The position numbers and the translations under genes are program-made. 10,481 nt of DNA, taken from an uncultured Curvibacter sp. (lineage in GTDB: Bacteria > Pseudomonadota > Gammaproteobacteria > Burkholderiales > Burkholderiaceae). Below the pieces are notes generated by a model. The model worked only from the letters and a program-made list of their open reading frames with translations. It made no database searches and was not told where the DNA came from. Location: assembly GCA_946481355.1 (NCBI GenBank), contig CAMLNH010000059.1, positions 1 to 10,481 on the forward strand, written 5' to 3'. Below are positions 7,019 through 10,481 of this stretch, piece by piece. The stretch's first letter is position 1. Every line of letters begins with the position of its first letter.

Positions 7019-8176
7019 ATGAACATGACCGACCCGTACCAGGACATCCGCGACGCGGTGCGCGCCCTCTGCGCCCAGTTTCCTGACGAATACCACCGCA
7101 AGATCGACGAGCAGCGCGGCTACCCCGAAGAGTTTGTCGATGCCCTCACCAAGGCCGGCTGGATGGCCGCGCTCATTCCGCAGGAATACGGTGGCTCGGG
7201 CCTGTCCATGGCCGAGGCCTCGGTCATCATGGAAGAGATCAACCGCTCGGGCGGCAACTCCGGGGCCTGCCACGGCCAGATGTACGTGATGAACGCCATC
7301 GTGCGCAGCGGCTCGCAGGCGCAGAAGGAAAAGTTCCTGCCGAAGATTGCGACCGGCGAGCTGCGCATCCAGTCCATGGGTGTGACCGAGCCCACCACCG
7401 GCAGCGACACCACCCAGCTCGAGACCACGGCCGTGCGCAAGGATGGGCGCTGGGTCATCAACGGCCAGAAGGTCTGGATCTCGCGCATCCAACACAGCGA
7501 TCTGATGATCCTGCTGGCGCGCACCACGCCGGCCGATCAGGTGAAGAAACGCTCCGAAGGCCTGTCCTGCTTTCTGGTCGATCTGCATCAGGCCGTGGAC
7601 CACGGGCTCACGGTGCGTCCCATCCTCAACATGGTCAACCACGAGACCAACGAGCTCTTCTTCGACAACCTCGAGATCCCCGAGGACGCGCTGCTCGGTG
7701 ACGAGGGCAAAGGCTTCAAGACCCTGCTCGACGGCCTCAACGCCGAGCGCACGCTGATTGCCGCCGAGTGCATCGGCGACGGCTACTGGTTCATCGACCG
7801 CGCACGCAAGTACGCGGGCGAGCGCGTGGTCTTCGGTCGTCCCATCGGCCAGAACCAGGGCGTGCAGTTCCCCATCGCGGAGGCCTTCATCGAACTCGAG
7901 GCTGCCAACCTCATGCGCTGGAAGGCCTGCGAAAAGATCGACACGCACCAGAACGCCGGTGCCGAGGCCAATATGGCCAAGTACCTCGCGGCCAAGGCCA
8001 GCTGGGAAGCGGCCAACGTCTGCCTGCAGACCCATGGCGGCTTCGGTTTCGCCTGCGAATACGACATCGAGCGCAAGTTCCGTGAGACGCGGCTCTACCA
8101 GGTGGCGCCCATCTCGACGAACATGATCTTCTCCTACGTCGCCGAGCACATCCTCGGCTTGCCGAGGTCATTCTGA
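7019..8176 (+). CDS. Acyl-CoA dehydrogenase
   Basis: A 385-residue FAD-dependent dehydrogenase that would introduce an alpha,beta double bond in an acyl-CoA, passing electrons to ETF. The family layout is complete: N-terminal helices with WMAALIPQEYGGSGLSMAEA (48-67), the flavin/substrate segment SMGVTEPTTGSDTTQLET (119-136), NGQKVWIS (148-155), GDEGKGFKTLLDGLNAERT (227-245), the RVVFGRPIGQNQGVQF signature (269-284) and THGGFGFACEYDIERKFRE (338-356). The usual YEG glutamate near the C-terminus is absent (RLYQVAPIS, 358-366). A glutamate sits instead at 243 (LNAER), the catalytic position in isovaleryl-CoA and long-chain dehydrogenases. The ATG at 7019 fits the family; a longer in-frame extension to 6896 would translate repeat-like spacer. 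The stop overlaps the caiB-remnant start by one base (TGATG). Confidence 0.93.
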   Translation: MNMTDPYQDIRDAVRALCAQFPDEYHRKIDEQRGYPEEFVDALTKAGWMAALIPQEYGGSGLSMAEASVIMEEINRSGGNSGACHGQMYVMNAIVRSGSQAQKEKFLPKIATGELRIQSMGVTEPTTGSDTTQLETTAVRKDGRWVINGQKVWISRIQHSDLMILLARTTPADQVKKRSEGLSCFLVDLHQAVDHGLTVRPILNMVNHETNELFFDNLEIPEDALLGDEGKGFKTLLDGLNAERTLIAAECIGDGYWFIDRARKYAGERVVFGRPIGQNQGVQFPIAEAFIELEAANLMRWKACEKIDTHQNAGAEANMAKYLAAKASWEAANVCLQTHGGFGFACEYDIERKFRETRLYQVAPISTNMIFSYVAEHILGLPRSF

Positions 8177-8340
8177 TGAAGCCGCTTTCCGGCATCACGG
8201 TGGTCGCGCTTGAGCACGCCATCGCCAACGCCCAGGTCAACACCATGGCCGATCTCTGGTCGCACCCCAGCTCGCGGCGCGCAAACGCTGGGTGCAGGCG
8301 GACACGCCCGCCGGCCTGCTGCCGTCAGACCACCGACGGC
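8176..8340 (+). pseudogene. CaiB/BaiF CoA-transferase remnant (internal deletion plus frameshift)
   Basis: The first residues, MKPLSGITVVALEHAIA, are a typical start of this CoA-transferase family, where LEHAIAAPF and the N-terminal Rossmann domain normally follow. Here the frame jumps straight to NAQVNTMADLWSHP, a segment that belongs roughly three quarters along a ~390-residue protein. After the proline the frame is lost: the C-run at 8265-8268 seems one base short, since the +1 frame continues QLAARKRWVQADTPAGLL, which matches the family again. Most of the enzyme, including the catalytic aspartate region, is gone. The shared GCCATCGCC-like sequence at the junction suggests deletion at a short repeat. 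Its start is coupled to the dehydrogenase stop, so the intact gene was in the same operon. Confidence 0.8.
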
Positions 8341-8415
8341 CCGCGTGCCTGGCTGGTGTCCGAGGTCGACAAGTGGGGCAAGGCCATCCGCGCCGCCAGC
8401 CAGTTCGCCGACTGA
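8341..8415 (+). pseudogene. Bug/TctC-type tripartite tricarboxylate receptor, C-terminal remnant
   Basis: The last ~24 codons read RAWLVSEVDKWGKAIRAASQ then FAD and stop. This closely resembles the C-terminal helix of Bug/TctC periplasmic receptors, which typically end in a segment such as F...SE..KWG.vi..a...AD. Everything upstream of it is missing and it abuts the CaiB remnant, so a second deletion joined two neighbouring genes. It happens to share frame with the caiB start codon, so a chimeric 79-residue peptide could be made, but no function is expected. The segment is short, so the family call is moderate. Confidence 0.6.
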
Positions 8416-8436
8416 GCGCGCGCCATGCGCCCATGA

Positions 8437-8462
8437 AAAACGCCGGGCAAGCCCGGCGTTTT
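8437..8462. terminator. Bidirectional rho-independent terminator
   Basis: AAAACGCCGGGC and GCCCGGCGTTTT form a perfect stem with a very tight loop around AA, flanked by A-run and T-run, so it can act in both directions. It lies between the convergent plus-strand catabolic remnant (ending 8415) and the minus-strand membrane-protein gene (ending 8480), serving both. Confidence 0.85.
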
Positions 8463-8479
8463 CCTTTCTGCGGGCCTGA

Positions 8480-8665
8480 TCAGAGCGAGGATTGCAGCTC
8501 GCGCTCTGCCCGATGCTCGGCGCGCACGAAGTTGGCCACGGCGATGGCCAGTGAAACCACCAGGGCGACCATGCCGATCAGCAGGGCCTTGAGGCTGGGC
8601 GCGGCCATGCCCAGCAGGGTGAAGAGCACGAAGGCGGCCAGCAGCGAAATCTTGAAGCGGAGCAT
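8480..8665 (-). CDS. Small two-helix membrane protein of unknown function
   Basis: A 61-residue protein with two predicted transmembrane segments, about residues 5-23 (KISLLAAFVLFTLLGMAAP) and 27-47 (ALLIGMVALVVSLAIAVANF), and a charged C-terminal tail rich in Arg and Glu (RAEHRAERE). The family is not recognised. The ATG at 8665 is chosen because the hydrophobic protein begins there; the longer frame up to 8866 would run into the thioesterase gene. No strong ribosome site is visible. It lies 124 bp downstream of the thioesterase gene on the same strand and ends just before the bidirectional terminator. Confidence 0.65.
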   Translation of the reverse strand: MLRFKISLLAAFVLFTLLGMAAPSLKALLIGMVALVVSLAIAVANFVRAEHRAERELQSSL

Positions 8666-8789
8666 GGTCTGTACAGGCGGGTGCCGAAAGAACAAGGCTG
8701 CAGATTCTCCCGGTGCAGGCGCGCCACGGCAAGGCGCTTTCCGTATCAACCGTAACCAGGCGTATGCGCCGGGGCAGCGCTTCAGCGAC

Positions 8790-9272
8790 TCAGCCCGCCG
8801 CGTGCGTCGCGGCGAACTTCTGTTCCATCTCGCGTCGCATGGTCCGGCGCAGCACGGCCGCCGCATGGCGGCGCTCCTCCTCGGGCGTGGTCGGCTGCCA
8901 GGGCGGTACCGGCGTGGGCTTGCCCGCGTCGTCCACCGAGATCATGGTGAAGAAGCAGCTGTTGACGTGGCGCACCACCTTGGTCCGGATGTCCTCGGCA
9001 ATCACCTTGATGCCGATCTCCATCGACGAGGTACCGGTGTGGTTGACCGACGCGAGAAAGGTCACGAGCTCGCCCACCTGGATGGGCTGGCGGAACATCA
9101 CCTGGTCCACGCTCAGCGTCACCACATAGCGACCCGCGTAGCGGCTGGCGCAGGCATAGGCCACCTGGTCGAGCAGCTTGAGGATGGTGCCTCCGTGCAC
9201 CTTGCCGGAGAAGTTGGCGGTGTCGGGGGTCATGAGCACGGTCATGCTCAGTTGGTGCGAGGGCAGGTCCAT
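8790..9272 (-). CDS. Hotdog-fold acyl-CoA thioesterase (YciA/BACH type)
   Basis: A 160-residue cytoplasmic enzyme that would hydrolyse acyl-CoA thioesters to free acid and CoA. The single hotdog domain covers about residues 6-125. The family motif is TANFSGKVHGGTILKLLDQV (18-37), with Asn20, His26-Gly-Gly and the predicted catalytic Asp35. VDQVMFRQPIQVGELV (55-70) and GTSSMEIGIKVIAED (80-94) are the usual following strands. The C-terminal tail (126-160) is charged and typical of YciA-like proteins. AAGGA lies a few bases before the ATG at 9272. It may recycle CoA or prevent build-up of acyl-CoA; the physiological substrate is unknown. Confidence 0.92.
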   Translation of the reverse strand: MDLPSHQLSMTVLMTPDTANFSGKVHGGTILKLLDQVAYACASRYAGRYVVTLSVDQVMFRQPIQVGELVTFLASVNHTGTSSMEIGIKVIAEDIRTKVVRHVNSCFFTMISVDDAGKPTPVPPWQPTTPEEERRHAAAVLRRTMRREMEQKFAATHAAG

Positions 9273-9325
9273 GGGTCCTTCGGGGCAGTACAGAAGCCAG
9301 GCCCGGATTCTCCCTCAGCAGCGTG

Positions 9326-9577
9326 TCAGGATGTGCCGGCCTGCTGCGCGTCCGCCACCAGCAGGTCCACGAGTTCGCGGGCATAGGCGGGCAGCGCCTC
9401 CAGGCTGCGCACCACGATCTGCATCGCGCGCTCGGCCCAGGGGTCGGCCAGGGGCACGATGGCAACGCCCATGGTCTGCGCATGCCGGTGCGCGGCCTCG
9501 GCGCCCTGGGTCAGGCTGTCGGCTTCGGCGATGCGCACCATCAGGCGCAGGCCGACCAGATCGAAGGGAATGGGCAT
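9326..9577 (-). pseudogene. LysR-family regulator with large in-frame internal deletion
   Basis: The 83-residue frame is a splice of two parts of one LysR protein. Residues 1-30, PFDLVGLRLMVRIAEADSLT followed by QGAEAAH, are the first part of the helix-turn-helix. Residues 31-83, RHAQTMGVAIVPLADPWAER, AMQIVVRSLEALPAYAREL and VDLLVADAQ, read as the C-terminal end of the effector domain. About 215 residues of a normal ~300-residue protein are missing, including the recognition helix, so DNA binding should be lost. The junction lies around 9482-9490. The gene is divergent from the haloacid dehalogenase gene, the usual position for its activator. The frame is still open, so the deletion may be recent or the peptide tolerated. 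Confidence 0.8.
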
Positions 9578-9753
9578 GGATGGCCGGGAGTAAGCGGCAG
9601 ATGCCGCAGAAAAGCCGATGGATCGCCCCGCCAGCCCGAAAAGCATCCAAATGATACCTGTCGCCCTGAAAAATCTGATTCCATACTTTTTGTTTTCAAT
9701 TTACGCATTATTTTTTTATTAATGCTGGGGAAAGTATCAAATAAAGTTCGGAC
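9578..9753. promoter_or_regulatory. AT-rich divergent control region between the LysR relic and the haloacid dehalogenase gene
   Basis: From about 9650 to 9750 the DNA is strikingly AT-rich compared with the coding DNA around it. It contains a hairpin GCATTA-N9-TAATGC at 9705-9725 whose loop is mostly T, and a spaced inverted pair ATACTTT (9683-9689) and AAAGTAT (9731-9737). These are plausible sites for a divergent promoter and a LysR operator, but no clear -35/-10 pair stands out. Confidence 0.4.
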
Positions 9754-10479
9754 ATGGACAAAACCCGCGCCAGTGCCACTGCCATGCCCAAACAGCCGCC
9801 CCAGGCCGTGCTGTTTGACGCCTATGGCACGCTGTTCGATGTCTACAGCGTGGGCCTGGTGGCGGAGCAGCTCTTTCCCGGCCAAGGCCAGGCCCTGGGC
9901 CAGCTCTGGCGCGACAAGCAGATCGAATACACGCGACTGGTCACCACCAGCAATGGCGGTGCGCATTACCAGCCCTTCTGGCAGCTTACCCAGGCCGGCC
10001 TGCGTTATGCCTGCAAGCGCCTGGGGCTCACGCTCACGCCCGAGGCCGAGCTCAAGCTCATGAACCAGTACCGGCACCTCAGCGCCTTCCCCGAGAACCG
10101 GGAGGTGCTGCAGGCGCTCAAGGCCCGCGGCATCCGCACCGGCATCCTGTCCAACGGCGACCCCGAGATGCTGGGCATCGCCGTGCGCAGCGCGGGCCTG
10201 GACGGCCTGCTGGACCACGTGATCAGCGTGGACGCCGTGCGCAAGTACAAGACCCACCCCGAGGCCTATGCGCTCGGCGAGCAGGCGACGGGCCTGCGTG
10301 CCGCGCAGATCGCCTTCGTCAGCAGCAACAGCTGGGACGCCTTGGCCGCCACCTGGTACGGCTACCAGACCCTGTGGGTCAACCGCTACGCGCTGCCCTT
10401 CGAGGAGCTGGGTACCCAGCCCACGCGCACGGGCAGCACGCTCAAGGCTGTGCTGGATTTCTTTCCGGCCGCCGCCTGA
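9754..10479 (+). CDS. Haloacid dehalogenase, type II (L-2-haloacid dehalogenase)
   Basis: A 241-residue HAD-superfamily enzyme expected to convert L-2-haloacids to D-2-hydroxyacids (EC 3.8.1.2). Active-site positions correspond to those of the characterised L-DEX enzymes: nucleophile Asp22 and Thr26 in FDAYGTLFDV, Arg53 in LWRDKQIEYTRL, Ser133-Asn134 in ILSNGDPEML, Lys166 in RKYKTHPEAY, and Ser190, Asn192 and Asp195 in VSSNSWDAL. Length is typical and the gene is complete, ending two bases before the window edge. The ATG at 9754 is used; an ATG ten codons later (9784) would also give a normal enzyme and neither has a strong ribosome site. Its neighbouring LysR gene is broken, so expression may be constitutive or lost. 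Confidence 0.94.
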   Translation: MDKTRASATAMPKQPPQAVLFDAYGTLFDVYSVGLVAEQLFPGQGQALGQLWRDKQIEYTRLVTTSNGGAHYQPFWQLTQAGLRYACKRLGLTLTPEAELKLMNQYRHLSAFPENREVLQALKARGIRTGILSNGDPEMLGIAVRSAGLDGLLDHVISVDAVRKYKTHPEAYALGEQATGLRAAQIAFVSSNSWDALAATWYGYQTLWVNRYALPFEELGTQPTRTGSTLKAVLDFFPAAA

Positions 10480-10481
10480 AC

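Noticed and set aside
6911..8149. A 412-codon minus-strand open frame opposite the acyl-CoA dehydrogenase gene
   Set aside because: It mirrors the dehydrogenase gene, and its protein has no family motif. High GC at third positions leaves antisense frames open.
8292..9386. A 364-codon plus-strand open frame crossing the terminator and the thioesterase gene
   Set aside because: Its first part is the frameshifted CaiB remnant (real homology only to about 8330). The rest is antisense to the small membrane protein and thioesterase genes.
1..10481. CRISPR array, tRNA, rRNA, insertion sequence or prophage genes
   Set aside because: I looked for regular repeats, clover-leaf sequences, transposase motifs and terminal inverted repeats and saw none. 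The relics at 8.2-9.6 kb have no transposase beside them.

Overview
The window looks like chromosomal DNA of a GC-rich betaproteobacterium, most likely Burkholderiales and possibly Comamonadaceae. The grounds are codon usage, several catabolic genes with LysR and GntR regulators, a remnant of a Bug/TctC-type solute receptor (a family greatly expanded in Burkholderiales), and an L-2-haloacid dehalogenase beside a LysR relic. The species cannot be named from the sequence alone.

Left half (557-5676, minus strand): a compact seven-gene set, all in one direction with gaps or overlaps of 45 bp or less. In transcription order it encodes a FadR-type GntR regulator, a family-3 periplasmic binding protein, two HisM/GlnP-type permeases, a GlnQ/HisP-type ATPase, allantoicase (alc) and ureidoglycolate lyase (allA). 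The two enzymes are consecutive steps: allantoate to ureidoglycolate plus urea, then to glyoxylate plus urea. The simplest reading is an allantoate (ureide) import and degradation operon. A promoter-like sequence and a near-perfect FadR-type operator lie just upstream of gntR, so the operon is probably autoregulated. The 5' part of a LysR gene (1-421) runs off the left edge.

Middle (5951-8415, plus strand): a double-hotdog HTD2/MaoC-type acyl-CoA hydratase, an acyl-CoA dehydrogenase, and the wreck of a CaiB/BaiF CoA-transferase gene translationally linked to the dehydrogenase. The CaiB wreck has an internal deletion and a frameshift, and is then fused to the tail of a Bug/TctC receptor gene. 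The intact cluster was probably a CoA-dependent pathway for a small organic or dicarboxylic acid, now without its activating enzyme and importer. A 207-bp gap between hydratase and dehydrogenase holds hairpin-rich sequence that may be a dispersed repeat.

Right part (8437-10479): a bidirectional terminator, a two-helix small membrane protein, a hotdog acyl-CoA thioesterase, and a LysR gene that has lost its middle in frame (only the first ~30 and last ~50 residues remain). After an AT-rich spacer comes a divergent, apparently intact type II haloacid dehalogenase. Finding internally deleted relics of CaiB, Bug and LysR genes within about 1.4 kb marks 8.2-9.6 kb as a zone of gene decay.
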